From: an uncultured Eubacteriales bacterium
GTDB lineage: Bacteria; Bacillota; Clostridia; Peptostreptococcales; Anaerovoracaceae
Length of the DNA stretch: 53,185 nt
Reading direction: 5' to 3'
Assembly: GCA_949289445.1 (NCBI GenBank)
Contig: CASEOD010000113.1
Coordinates: 1-53,185 of the forward strand
Part shown: positions 34,046 through 43,040 of the stretch, piece after piece
Numbering within the stretch: the stretch's first letter is position 1
How the letters are laid out: each line of letters begins with the position of its first letter
Program-made: the position numbers and the translations under genes
The notes under the pieces: model-generated
The model's database searches: none
Told to the model about the DNA's origin: nothing
What the model saw: the letters and a program-made list of their open reading frames with translations, nothing else

Positions 34046-34675
34046 TTATCGGCGGCTGAGACCATCCCTCAGCTTTTCCAGCGCTTTTTTCTCAATTCTG
34101 GAAACATAGGAGCGACTGATGTTCATTGCTGCAGCAATTTCTCGCTGCGTCTTCGGCTCTCTTCCCAAAAGACCGTACCTGAGATAGATGGTTTCCTTTT
34201 CTCTGGGTGTAAGAACCCGGTCCATGATTTGATAAAGGGCCTGCACCTGAAATTTCAGATTCAGGCTGTCGATGATCTCATCAGGATCAGTACCGAGAAT
34301 ATCGTTGAGACTGATCTCATTGCCGTCTTTATCGGTGCCTATGGGCAGACTGATGGAAACTTCCTGGTTGTTTTTCTTAGATGTTCTGATGCTCATAAGT
34401 ATTTCATTTTCAATACATCTGGCGGCATAGGTGGCGAGCCGGGCTGCCTTTTTGCTGGTATAGGTATTGACGGCTTTGATCAGTCCGATGGTTCCGATAG
34501 ATATCAGATCTTCTCCGGAGGATGAGGTTCCGGTATATTTTCTGGCGATATGGGCCACCAGGCGAAGATTTCTTTCAATCAGAATGTCCCGTGCGCAGGG
34601 GTCGCCTGCTTCCATCAGTTCAACGTATTTTTTTTCTTCGTTTTCTGAAAGTGGCAGTGGAAAAGAACTGCTCAT
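34046..34675 (-). CDS. sigK: Sporulation sigma factor SigK (late mother cell), pro-less
   Basis: A 209-residue sigma factor directing late mother-cell genes. It has PLSENEEKKYVELM, EDLISIGTIGLIKAVNTY and TYAARCIENEILM in region 2, and the region 4 helix-turn-helix TQREIAAAMNISRSYVSRIEKKA, all diagnostic of SigK. The ATG at 34675 follows GAGGGGG. The protein begins MSSSFPLPL, so the ~20-residue inhibitory pro-sequence of Bacillus pro-SigK is missing, as reported for Clostridioides difficile. The gene is uninterrupted (no skin element). Its stop is 2 bases from the convergent PBP stop, without a terminator. Confidence 0.94.
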   Translation of the reverse strand: MSSSFPLPLSENEEKKYVELMEAGDPCARDILIERNLRLVAHIARKYTGTSSSGEDLISIGTIGLIKAVNTYTSKKAARLATYAARCIENEILMSIRTSKKNNQEVSISLPIGTDKDGNEISLNDILGTDPDEIIDSLNLKFQVQALYQIMDRVLTPREKETIYLRYGLLGREPKTQREIAAAMNISRSYVSRIEKKALEKLRDGLSRR

Positions 34676-34754
34676 ATATGTAACCCCCTCTTCAATCTTC
34701 ACTATATGCGAAAAGGGGGTCTTAGTGCATGGCTACCTGAAAATATGCCTGGAC

Positions 34755-34919
34755 CTATTTTACCTGAAAGGACATACAGTCAGTGCACTGACACTGAGTA
34801 GGATTTGCCTCATGGGTACCTACCGTGATTGCATCCAGAGAGCAGTGATTTCCATCAGAAGCGATGTGTCTGCACTGCAGTACGGTACAGTTGATTTTCT
34901 GATTACAGTTGTTGTTCAT
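34755..34919 (-). CDS. DUF1540 small Cys-rich protein
   Basis: A 54-residue protein on the minus strand, too short for most ORF scans. The ATG at 34919 follows AGGAGGT. It has NCTVLQCRHIASDGNHCSL and ITVGTHEA near the middle and CQCTDCMSF at the end, which is the DUF1540 pattern with seven Cys, suggesting metal binding. These small proteins are widespread in Clostridia with no known role. It lies upstream of sigK on the same strand, 79 bases apart. Confidence 0.85.
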   Translation of the reverse strand: MNNNCNQKINCTVLQCRHIASDGNHCSLDAITVGTHEANPTQCQCTDCMSFQVK

Positions 34920-34999
34920 AGTTTTTTACCTCCTAAAGATTGCAATGGTGTACAACAAATATTTTGCCCCGCTTTCATAAAAATATAAGGGCTTTTGGC

Positions 35000-35028
35000 T
35001 TGTAAGAAAAATAAAAAAATGATATAAT
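35000..35028 (+). promoter_or_regulatory. Promoter of radC
   Basis: TTGTAA at 35000-35005 and TATAAT at 35023-35028 with a 17-base spacer. Confidence 0.75.
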
Positions 35029-35144
35029 TTAATGTGATATTCTGCGATTTAATGAAAATTGAGCTATATGTGATTTCGGCAGATTTTAGGAGCATATGGG
35101 GACAGGAACAGAGATTTCTGACCGAAAAAAGAAAGGGTTTTCAT

Positions 35145-35825
35145 ATGCAAATAAAATCACTACCGAAAAGTGAAAGACCTGTGGAAAAAGCCATGAGTCA
35201 GGGAATTGAGCGGCTGTCCAATGCCGAACTGCTTGCTTTGATTCTGCATACCGGTATGAAAAATCAGTCAGCTATCGGGTTGGGAGAACGGGTTTTATCT
35301 GTTCTGCCGGGAGGCATTTCCGGACTGGGCGGTTGCGCTGCCGAAGATTTGCTGGCCATTGAAGGAATCGGCCGGGTCAAGGCGTGCAGCCTTCTGGCGG
35401 CTGTGGAACTGGGAAAGCGGATTGCCGGAGGTGTTGGTGAGGAAAAGGCCCGTATCACCTCCTGTGATGATGCTGCCCGCCTCTTTATGGAAGAACTCCG
35501 GTATCTGAAAAAAGAGCACTTTAAATGTGTTCTGGTCAATTCCAAAGGGGAACTGATTACGGTGGATGATGTTTCGGTGGGAGAACTTACCAGCACCGTG
35601 ATACATCCAAGAGAGGTCTTTCAGAAAGCTATCAGAAAGAGCGCAGCCGCAGTTATCTTTGTCCACAATCATCCCAGCGGAGATCCGTCTCCCAGCAGGC
35701 AGGACATCGATACGACCAGACGGCTATGCGAAGCGGGAGAACTTCTGGGGATCAGCGTGCTTGATCATATCATCATAGGTGACGGACGGTTTTCCAGCTT
35801 CAGGACTATGGGTTTGATAGAGTAG
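35145..35825 (+). CDS. radC: RadC family protein (JAMM/MPN domain)
   Basis: A 226-residue protein: an N-terminal UPF0758 region with a helix-hairpin-helix (about 65-85: LLAIEGIGRVKACSL) and a C-terminal JAMM domain with Glu124, HNHPSGDPSPSRQD (His174, His176, Asp187). Historically linked to DNA repair, but the function is unresolved. The ATG at 35145 follows AAAGGG; the frame upstream to 35034 overlaps the promoter region. It precedes mreB, a conserved linkage in Firmicutes. Confidence 0.93.
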   Translation: MQIKSLPKSERPVEKAMSQGIERLSNAELLALILHTGMKNQSAIGLGERVLSVLPGGISGLGGCAAEDLLAIEGIGRVKACSLLAAVELGKRIAGGVGEEKARITSCDDAARLFMEELRYLKKEHFKCVLVNSKGELITVDDVSVGELTSTVIHPREVFQKAIRKSAAAVIFVHNHPSGDPSPSRQDIDTTRRLCEAGELLGISVLDHIIIGDGRFSSFRTMGLIE

Positions 35826-35855
35826 TTATGTGAAAAATTTTGGAGGTAATACACG

Positions 35856-36899
35856 ATGTTTAACTTTTTTGCAGCAAAAGATATGGGAATTGACCTGGGA
35901 ACCGCCAACACACTGATCTATATTAAAGACAGCGGTATCGTGCTCAATGAACCTTCTGTTATCGCTATGGACAACCGGAGAGGGGTGACTCTGGCGGTAG
36001 GGTTTGAAGCAAAAGACATGATCGGCAAGGCTCCTTCCAATATCAGTGTTGTCAGACCTCTGCAGGATGGTGTGATTTCTGACTTCGACAGAACTGCGGA
36101 CATGCTGAAGTCCTTTATTGAAAAAGCAGTATCAGGCAATAAAATCAAAAATTTCAGAGTTGTGGTAGGAGTACCGAGCGGTGTTACAGAAGTAGAAAAG
36201 AGGGCCGTAGAAGAAGTGGTAAGACAGATGGGTGCATCCGAAGTTTATATTCTGGAGGAACCTATGGCTGCTGCCATCGGAGCAGGACTTGATGTGGACA
36301 GTTCCACAGCCTGTATGATTGCAGATATCGGAGGCGGCACCACCGATATTGCCATTATTGCTCTGGGCGGAATTGTGGCAAGTTCTTCAATTCGTCACGC
36401 CGGAGACAAGTTCAACGATGCAATTATTCAGTATATGAGAAAAAGACATGCCCTGCTGATCGGTGAAAAGACAGCTGAATATCTGAAGATTCAGGTGGGT
36501 TCCGCATGCCTTGATCTTGATGAGAACGGTGATGAAATCATTACCTGCGTCAGCGCCAGCGGAAGAGATATTATTTCCGGACTTCCTAAAACCATAGAGG
36601 TATCCAACCGTGACATTATGATGGCGCTGCAGGAATCTGTGGATATTATTGTTGACGGTGTAAAAGCTACTATAGAGAAGGCGCCGCCTGAAATCGCGGC
36701 AGACATTGCATCTGACGGTATTGTGCTTTCCGGAGGCGGCGGCATGATTCACAATCTGGGCGCAGTGATCGAAAAGCGTACAGGCATGAAGGCCCGCATT
36801 GCGGAGAATGCCTTTGAGGCAGTTGCACTGGGTACGGGTATGAGCCTCAACGATATTGAGAAACTGAAGATTTATGCGAGCAGCATAAAAAGAAGATAG
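35856..36899 (+). CDS. mreB: Rod-shape determining protein MreB
   Basis: A 347-residue bacterial actin that organises lateral wall synthesis. ATP-binding motifs: MGIDLGTANTLIY (phosphate 1), ADIGGGTTDIAIIALG (phosphate 2) and VLSGGGGMIHNLGAVIE (adenosine). The N-terminal MFNFFAAKD is a short hydrophobic membrane-binding segment. TTGGAGG precedes the ATG. First gene of the mreBCD-mrdA cluster. Its TAG stop is part of a near-perfect I-SceI-like sequence reaching the mreC start. Confidence 0.97.
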   Translation: MFNFFAAKDMGIDLGTANTLIYIKDSGIVLNEPSVIAMDNRRGVTLAVGFEAKDMIGKAPSNISVVRPLQDGVISDFDRTADMLKSFIEKAVSGNKIKNFRVVVGVPSGVTEVEKRAVEEVVRQMGASEVYILEEPMAAAIGAGLDVDSSTACMIADIGGGTTDIAIIALGGIVASSSIRHAGDKFNDAIIQYMRKRHALLIGEKTAEYLKIQVGSACLDLDENGDEIITCVSASGRDIISGLPKTIEVSNRDIMMALQESVDIIVDGVKATIEKAPPEIAADIASDGIVLSGGGGMIHNLGAVIEKRTGMKARIAENAFEAVALGTGMSLNDIEKLKIYASSIKRR

Positions 36900-36911
36900 G
36901 GATAACAGGGT

Positions 36912-37730
36912 ATGAAGTGGATTAAAAATCATAAACTTATCAGTTTTCTGCTGGCGGTGATTCTGCTCAGTCTGACGGTGCTTCTGGCTTCTGCGGCAAC
37001 AGGAGGCTCCGGCAATGTTGTAAGCAGATTCTTTACCTCGGTACTGACAGCAGTGGAAAAGCCGATTTCCGGCGCAGCAGGGGGAGTATCAGAAAATATT
37101 TCCGGACTGTTTTCTTATAAGGAAATCCAGAAAGAAAACGAGGCTTTAAAAGAAGAAAATGAAAAACTGAAAGAGCAGGTGACCAGTCTGACCCTTTCTG
37201 CCAATGAACTGAAGGAGCTGAAGGAGCTTTCAAAAGTTCTCAATTACAGCGGTGTGAAGGGAATTGATGATATCGTATCTGCCGATGTGGTTTCCATGGA
37301 CGGAACCAACTGGATGAATCTGTTTACCATTAACGTGGGAACGGAATCGGGTGTAAAAAAAGACGATGTAGTGATCTGCGGCGACGGTCTTGTGGGAAGA
37401 ATTCAGTCTGTGGGAAAAGGCTGGTCCAAGGTTGTCTCCATCATTGACGAATCCAGCAAGATCACTTTTAAGCTTTCCGGTAATCTGAAACTGATCGGTG
37501 TTGTGGAAGGCTCTTCCGACGGCACTCTCAGCGGCTTTATGCTGGACAGCGATGCCAAGGTCAGCGAAGGAGACAAGCTGGTGACTTCAGGAATGGGAAT
37601 TTTCCCTGCCGGAATTGAAATCGGAAGAATCACCAAGGTCAGATATGACAGTAATGAGCAGCTGCAGTACGTAGACATCAAGTCTTCTGTCAGCTTCAAG
37701 TCTCTGCAGAAAGTATCGGTGATCCTATGA
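36912..37730 (+). CDS. mreC: Rod-shape determining protein MreC
   Basis: A 272-residue membrane protein with a transmembrane segment (about 9-30), a coiled coil (about 72-112: KENEALKEENEKLKEQV) and a beta-barrel C-terminal domain (about 120-272) that contacts PBP2. The ribosome site is poor (CAGGG 1 to 4 bases from the ATG), so translation probably depends on coupling to mreB, whose stop is 12 bases upstream. It overlaps mreD by 4 bases. Confidence 0.95.
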   Translation: MKWIKNHKLISFLLAVILLSLTVLLASAATGGSGNVVSRFFTSVLTAVEKPISGAAGGVSENISGLFSYKEIQKENEALKEENEKLKEQVTSLTLSANELKELKELSKVLNYSGVKGIDDIVSADVVSMDGTNWMNLFTINVGTESGVKKDDVVICGDGLVGRIQSVGKGWSKVVSIIDESSKITFKLSGNLKLIGVVEGSSDGTLSGFMLDSDAKVSEGDKLVTSGMGIFPAGIEIGRITKVRYDSNEQLQYVDIKSSVSFKSLQKVSVIL

Positions 37731-38227
37731 AGTACAGAACAGGCTTTCTGATGTATCTGGCGGCGTTCTTTCTGCAGCCGTTTTTACAGAATCTCATTCC
37801 GGTTTTCGGAGGGCATGTGAATCTGCTTCTCTGTCTGACGGTAGTGCTGACATTTCTTTATGAAGACACGCTGCCCGGGATTCTGTTCGGCTTTGTTTTC
37901 GGACTTCTGTACGACATGGTTAACGGGATGTACGCAGGGCCCGGTGTGCTGTCACTGATGGTGATCGGCATCGGAGTTCTTGTGCTGCGAGAGTTTTTTA
38001 ACATAGAGAATTTTTTTAATGCGCTGGTGACGGCGCTGCTTTCTACATGGCTGTATGCGACGGTTTATTGGGGTGTTTATGTGGTTTTAGGCAGTCCCTA
38101 CAGCTATCTGTACGCGATGAAGTCTTTACCGCTGCAGCTTCTTTTTAACTGCGCTGTATGCATGATACTGTACTTCATCTTGATTAAAAGGGTTATAAGA
38201 CACAGGAGAGACAGGTATTTCAGATGA
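37727..38227 (+). CDS. mreD: Rod-shape determining protein MreD
   Basis: A 166-residue membrane protein with about 5 or 6 hydrophobic segments and an early PFLQNLIPVFGGHVNLLL motif with the GLLYDMVNG motif near 65. It anchors the elongasome with MreC and RodA. ATGA overlaps on both sides link it to mreC and mrdA. Confidence 0.93.
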   Translation: MKYRTGFLMYLAAFFLQPFLQNLIPVFGGHVNLLLCLTVVLTFLYEDTLPGILFGFVFGLLYDMVNGMYAGPGVLSLMVIGIGVLVLREFFNIENFFNALVTALLSTWLYATVYWGVYVVLGSPYSYLYAMKSLPLQLLFNCAVCMILYFILIKRVIRHRRDRYFR

Positions 38228-40950
38228 ATAAAAAACTAAAACTATCCCATACAAGGTATCAGCAGATGGTAGTGGCGCTGATCATCTTCATGGCGATCCT
38301 GGGAATCCGGCTGTTTGTCATTACAATTTTACAGCATGAAACCTGGATTTCCGAGGCTTCTGATCAGAACACCAAGACCATTACCACTTCGGCGCCCCGC
38401 GGCAATATCTATGACCGTGACGGCGAACTGCTTGCGGGCAATAAACAGGTATTTACGGTCAATTTCAACGTCAGCTCTCTGACAACGGAAGAGATCAACG
38501 ATTCTGCCCTGCAGCTGATTAACATTCTGATTGATAACGGGGATGAATATACAGATAATTTTCCTATAAAAATCAACGGAGACGGGGAATTTTATTACAC
38601 TTACAAAGAACAGATTAAGAAATGGCTGAGAAAACAGGGTTTCGATGAAACCCTGACAGCCAAAGAGGTCTTTGAAATCCTCTGCAACAAGTACGGACTT
38701 GATTCCGGTCAGTCTGCCAGATTCGACTCCATGGAAACTCTGGAGGAAAAATACAAGCTGGATATTCCCATTGATGTAGACAGTATGGTCTACACCTATG
38801 ATGAAGAACTGGAGCTTTTCTTTGGGAAATTCAGTTCTTATGAAGATGAACTGAACGGAAAGATGACCGCCGAAGAGTGCTTTGATGCCCTTCGGGAAAA
38901 GTATGAAATTGATCCGGAACTGTCCGACAAAGAGGCAAGAAAGATCTTTATCATCAGAAACGAAATTGCAACCAATGGTTTTACCAGATACCGGCCTATT
39001 AAAGTGGCATCAGACATCTGTGACAAGACTATTGCCTATATCGAAGAATCCAATATTGCAGGTGTGGAGATTATTTCGGAAAGTGAGCGCTATTATCCGC
39101 AGGGAAGCACTGCAAGTCATATTCTGGGGTATCTGGGCGCCATTTCGGAAAGCGAATCAGAGTATTATGTTGATGAGAAAGGCTACAGTGTCAGTGACAT
39201 GGTGGGAAAGGACGGTATAGAATCCGCCCTGGAGGAAAAGCTGCACGGGACGCCGGGAGAAACTGTGATTCGTGTCAACAGCAGCGGTGAATACGTGGAA
39301 ACCATCAGCGAAACAGAAGCAGAAAAGGGTAAGGACGTCTACCTGACCATCGATCTGGATCTGCAGAAGGTTGCCGAGGAATCACTGGCGGATGCAGCCG
39401 CAGGTAAAAGCGGCGCAGTAGCGGTGCTGGAAGTTGAGACAGGAGATGTGCTGGCCATGGCGAGCTATCCCGATTATGATCCCAACATTTTTGCCACCGG
39501 AATATCTGAAAAGGCATGGGAATCGGTACAGCAGGAAAATCCCAACGATTCCTTTTCTCCTTTTCCGCTTTATAACAACGCTACCAGAGCGGCCATTCAG
39601 CCGGGCTCCACATTCAAGCCGATTACAGCGGTTGCGGCACTGGAGGCCGGACTTGATCCTGAAAGGACCATCTACGATGACGGAATGATCGAGTACGGAA
39701 ACAGAGAATGGGGCTGTTCTGCATGGAACGATTACGGCGGCAGACATGGCAGTCAGAATCTGGAATGGGGAATCGGAAATTCCTGCAATACCTATTTTTA
39801 TAACATTTCTACAGGAAAAGACTGGGACACGGGAGAGTCTCTGGGTTATACGCTCACCGTTGATGATCTGCTGAAAACTGCAGAAATGTTCGGTCTCGGC
39901 AAGGAAACCGGTATCGAAATCGGAGAATCGGTGGCTGATCCTCCGTCGGCAGAAAAAAAGATGGAGTTTCAGAAACTGAGCATCAGAGAATATCTTTATA
40001 ACAACAGGAGCAAATTCTTTCCGAAATCAGTTATCAATGACTATGAGAAACTGAAGGAAAATTTATATACCATTGCAGACTGGGCAGACGAGAATCCGGA
40101 ATACAGCGAACTCATCGAAATGCTGGATGAACAGACTGATGTGAAAAAGAGTCAGCTGGAAACTGTGGCAGCCAGAGTCAAATTTGACTACTACAATCAG
40201 GCTCAGTGGGGCATCGGCGATCAGTTCAACCTTTCTATCGGACAGGGAGATAACGCCTATACGCCGCTGCAGATGGCAAACTACGTGGCCACACTGGGTA
40301 ACGACGGCAAGAGAAATCAGGTCAGTGTAGTTGCCGGAGTTGAAGGTGAGGGAACTACGGTCAAGGAAAAGGCTGTGGACCTCAATCTGAAAGACGGTAC
40401 AGTAGAAGCGGTGATCAAGGGAATGAAACGGGTTTGTACAAGCGGTACTCTTTCAGGAGTCTTCGGGAATTTCCCTGTGGAGGTTGCAGGCAAGACCGGT
40501 ACTGCGGAAAACCAGGCTCTGATACAGCCGAAAAGCGAGGTCAGCTACATCAAGAATCATCTGAGTCAGCTCAACTCTTCAGCAGGAACTTCAGTTACCT
40601 GGAAAAAAGTTGAAACTCAAATGGAAAAAATGATGGAGGAGGAGCCGGAGCGTTATCCTTCAGAAGATGAGACTGTGGATGATGCGCTGATCGAAGCCAG
40701 CAATTACAAAATCACCCAGACCATGATTGACTCATATAAGAGCACCCATGATTATGTTGCCTGGACAATTGCCATGGCGCCGGCAGATGATCCTCAGATT
40801 GCGGTGGCTGTCATGATCATTGACGGCGGCTATTCATCCAACGCCGCACCGGTGGCCAGAGATATTCTGGAGGCTTATCTGAATCTTGATGATGACGATG
40901 AGGTAAAAGTTGTAAAGACCGATATGGATGGTAAAAACAGAGCTCAATAA
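38224..40950 (+). CDS. mrdA: Penicillin-binding protein 2 (elongation transpeptidase), large form
   Basis: A 908-residue class B PBP, partner of RodA. Transmembrane anchor at about 15-37; pedestal (about 50-345) enlarged by acidic insertions (about 100-240); transpeptidase domain with STFK (Ser462, Lys465), SCN (520-522) and KTGTA (757-761). An extra helical insert lies between SCN and KTG (about 577-655) and another after KTG (about 770-825). Such enlarged PBP2 proteins are usual in Clostridia. The C-terminal tail is acidic. Fourth gene of the operon. Confidence 0.95.
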   Translation: MNKKLKLSHTRYQQMVVALIIFMAILGIRLFVITILQHETWISEASDQNTKTITTSAPRGNIYDRDGELLAGNKQVFTVNFNVSSLTTEEINDSALQLINILIDNGDEYTDNFPIKINGDGEFYYTYKEQIKKWLRKQGFDETLTAKEVFEILCNKYGLDSGQSARFDSMETLEEKYKLDIPIDVDSMVYTYDEELELFFGKFSSYEDELNGKMTAEECFDALREKYEIDPELSDKEARKIFIIRNEIATNGFTRYRPIKVASDICDKTIAYIEESNIAGVEIISESERYYPQGSTASHILGYLGAISESESEYYVDEKGYSVSDMVGKDGIESALEEKLHGTPGETVIRVNSSGEYVETISETEAEKGKDVYLTIDLDLQKVAEESLADAAAGKSGAVAVLEVETGDVLAMASYPDYDPNIFATGISEKAWESVQQENPNDSFSPFPLYNNATRAAIQPGSTFKPITAVAALEAGLDPERTIYDDGMIEYGNREWGCSAWNDYGGRHGSQNLEWGIGNSCNTYFYNISTGKDWDTGESLGYTLTVDDLLKTAEMFGLGKETGIEIGESVADPPSAEKKMEFQKLSIREYLYNNRSKFFPKSVINDYEKLKENLYTIADWADENPEYSELIEMLDEQTDVKKSQLETVAARVKFDYYNQAQWGIGDQFNLSIGQGDNAYTPLQMANYVATLGNDGKRNQVSVVAGVEGEGTTVKEKAVDLNLKDGTVEAVIKGMKRVCTSGTLSGVFGNFPVEVAGKTGTAENQALIQPKSEVSYIKNHLSQLNSSAGTSVTWKKVETQMEKMMEEEPERYPSEDETVDDALIEASNYKITQTMIDSYKSTHDYVAWTIAMAPADDPQIAVAVMIIDGGYSSNAAPVARDILEAYLNLDDDDEVKVVKTDMDGKNRAQ

Positions 40951-40991
40951 AGTAGAGATTGAAGGAAAAAATTCACCGACTGGAGGAAGAA

Positions 40992-41714
40992 ATGGGCAAA
41001 GCATTTTTAATTGCATCAGGAAAAGGCGGAACAGGGAAATCCATGTTCGCGGTCAATTTTGGAGCCACTTTGGCAAAACGCGGTTTCAGAGTAGTTCTTC
41101 TGGATCTTGATCTGGGACTTCGCAATCTGGATCTGTATCTGGGACTGGAAAACAATGTGGTTTATGATGTATACGATGTTTTGACCGGCGTATGCCGCAT
41201 CAAACAGGCTCTGATTCGTGACAAGCGGTTTGACGAGCTGTATCTGATGGCTGCGTCGCCTTCACGTGACGATGGAACGCTGACACCCCTGCATATGAAG
41301 GTTTTGTGCGAGAAACTGAAAAACACTTACGATTATGTGATTATCGATGCGCCATCCGGAATTGATGACGGACTGGTATTGTCAGCGGCAGGAGCTGACA
41401 GCGCTGTCATTGTCACAACTCCGGAGTATTCGGCTCTTCGTGATGCCGATACGGTGGACAGACAGCTGCTTTCTCTGGGAATTAAAGAGCGGTATGTGGT
41501 TCTGAACAAGGTTGTGGCGGAACTGATGACTGCCGGCTATATGCCGCGACTTCGGGAGATCACATCTATGATACATCCTCCTCTTGCAGGAGTGGTTCAG
41601 GAGGATGAAAATATTCAGATTTCCATGAATCTCGGTGTACCCATCGTACTGAAACAGGGTACGTACATCGAAAAGAATTTCGAGAAAATCACAGATCGGA
41701 TCTTAGAAGACTGA
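40992..41714 (+). CDS. minD: MinD-like ATPase without minC/minE neighbours
   Basis: A 240-residue deviant Walker A ATPase: KGGTGKS (11-17), LLDLDLGLRNLDLYLGLE and VIIDAPSGID, all MinD-like. It ends KNFEKITDRILED and lacks the ~20-residue amphipathic helix that attaches MinD to membranes. In related Clostridia this position after mrdA holds minC-minD-minE; neither minC nor minE is present. It is either a degenerate Min system or an orphan MinD/ParA-like protein. The ATG at 40992 follows TGGAGGAAG. Confidence 0.8.
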   Translation: MGKAFLIASGKGGTGKSMFAVNFGATLAKRGFRVVLLDLDLGLRNLDLYLGLENNVVYDVYDVLTGVCRIKQALIRDKRFDELYLMAASPSRDDGTLTPLHMKVLCEKLKNTYDYVIIDAPSGIDDGLVLSAAGADSAVIVTTPEYSALRDADTVDRQLLSLGIKERYVVLNKVVAELMTAGYMPRLREITSMIHPPLAGVVQEDENIQISMNLGVPIVLKQGTYIEKNFEKITDRILED

Positions 41715-41733
41715 CAGCTTTCATTGCAGACAT

Positions 41734-41767
41734 AAAGGCGGATACCGCTTTGCGGTATCCGCCTTTT
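41734..41767. terminator. Bidirectional terminator between minD and rodA
   Basis: AAAGGCGGATACCGC (41734-41748) pairs perfectly with GCGGTATCCGCCTTT (41752-41766) around TTT, with A/T runs on both sides. Confidence 0.93.
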
Positions 41768-41813
41768 ATACAGAATCCCATGGCGGGTTTATGATACGAA
41801 AAGACAAGGGAAT

Positions 41814-42917
41814 TCAGAAATTTATGCTTTTGCTTCGCATACTTACATCCAGAACCAGTCCCAAAGCAATCATATTGGAAATAATGGATGAACCGCCGGA
41901 ACTGAGAAACGGAAGGGTGATCCCGGTAACTGGCATGAGGCCCATTGTCATGGCGATATTTTCGAAGATCTGGAAAGCAAACATTCCAATGATACCGGAG
42001 ACTACCAGGGCTCCGTAGAAATCGAGAGAATCACGAACGATTCCGGCCATTCTTACCAGCATGATGGTAAACAGACCGATAACCGCAAGTCCTCCGATAA
42101 GACCCAGTTCTTCTCCGATAACGGAGAAAATAAAATCTGAGGTCTGAACCGGAATGAAATCCAGTTCCTTCTGTGTTCCGTTAAAAAGACCTTTGCCTGT
42201 AATACCGCCGGAGCCGATGGCTACTTTAGACTGATAAACCTGATAGTTTCCCTCAAGAGACAGATTGTCAGGGTGAAGAAAGGCCTCAATGCGCTCTTTC
42301 TGATAGTCAGCCATAAAGACATAGGCAACGGGAACGGCCGCGAGAACCAGAGCAAAAAACTTTCCGAAGACTTTCAGATCGATACCGGCAAAAAATACCA
42401 TGACAGCCCATGCGACGGAAAAAACCAGAGCGCTGCCCAGATCTTCCTTCAGTACGATGATAATGATGGGTGCGGCCACAATGCCGGCTTTGATAAGGCC
42501 CTTAAAGTTATAGAGATCGTCCTTATGTTCATCAAGATAACCTGCCATGATGAGAATGAACAGAATCTTGACAAACTCAGACGGCTGAACCGTAGTGACT
42601 TTCAGGTTGATCCAGGAACGGGCGCCATACTGTTCTATGCCCAGACCCGGTATATATACCAGAAACAGAAGAAGCAGCGACAGGATATACAGATATTTTT
42701 CCATCCCGGCGAACATATTGTAATTGAAGTTCAGGATCACAATGACGGCGACGAGCCCGATACCGTAGGCGATGATCTGCACCAGAACCTCACGGCTGAA
42801 AAAGCCGTTGGAAATCTGCGTGCTTCCAATCATGAGAATGCTGAGGGCAGCGAGCAGAACGACAACCGCAATGATTACTTTGTCAACGTTTTTAATCAGA
42901 TTTGAAAAATAGTTCAT
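41814..42917 (-). CDS. rodA: RodA-type SEDS peptidoglycan glycosyltransferase
   Basis: A 367-residue SEDS protein with about 10 transmembrane segments that polymerises lipid II with PBP2 in the elongasome. Family stretches: GARSWINL, VTTVQPSEFVKI, KEDLGSALVF, YQVYQSKVAIGSGGITGKGLFNG, PVQTSDFIFSVIGEELG and GITLPFLSSGGSS near the end. The start at 42917 follows AGAGGGG on the minus strand. Inverted relative to mreBCD-mrdA-minD. Lacks the long tails of FtsW, so RodA is preferred. Confidence 0.92.
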   Translation of the reverse strand: MNYFSNLIKNVDKVIIAVVVLLAALSILMIGSTQISNGFFSREVLVQIIAYGIGLVAVIVILNFNYNMFAGMEKYLYILSLLLLFLVYIPGLGIEQYGARSWINLKVTTVQPSEFVKILFILIMAGYLDEHKDDLYNFKGLIKAGIVAAPIIIIVLKEDLGSALVFSVAWAVMVFFAGIDLKVFGKFFALVLAAVPVAYVFMADYQKERIEAFLHPDNLSLEGNYQVYQSKVAIGSGGITGKGLFNGTQKELDFIPVQTSDFIFSVIGEELGLIGGLAVIGLFTIMLVRMAGIVRDSLDFYGALVVSGIIGMFAFQIFENIAMTMGLMPVTGITLPFLSSGGSSIISNMIALGLVLDVSMRSKSINF

Positions 42918-42935
42918 AGTTTTCCCCTCTTGTTC

Positions 42936-42965
42936 TTGACATAATGTCGTCTCCAACATTATAAT
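42936..42965 (+). promoter_or_regulatory. Promoter of rny
   Basis: TTGACA at 42936-42941 and TATAAT at 42960-42965 with an 18-base spacer. It shares bases with the opposed rodA promoter. A second candidate -10 (TATAAT, 43034-43039) lies downstream without a clear -35. Confidence 0.65.
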
Positions 42966-42987
42966 ATATGTTGTGCGAATATAGCAA
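42958..42987 (-). promoter_or_regulatory. Promoter of rodA
   Basis: On the minus strand TTGCTA (42987-42982), an 18-base spacer and TATAAT (42963-42958), 41 bases upstream of the start codon. Confidence 0.65.
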
Positions 42988-43040
42988 GATTTAATTATGT
43001 AATGCGATTTTTTTATTCAGAAAACCTTGAAGATATAATA

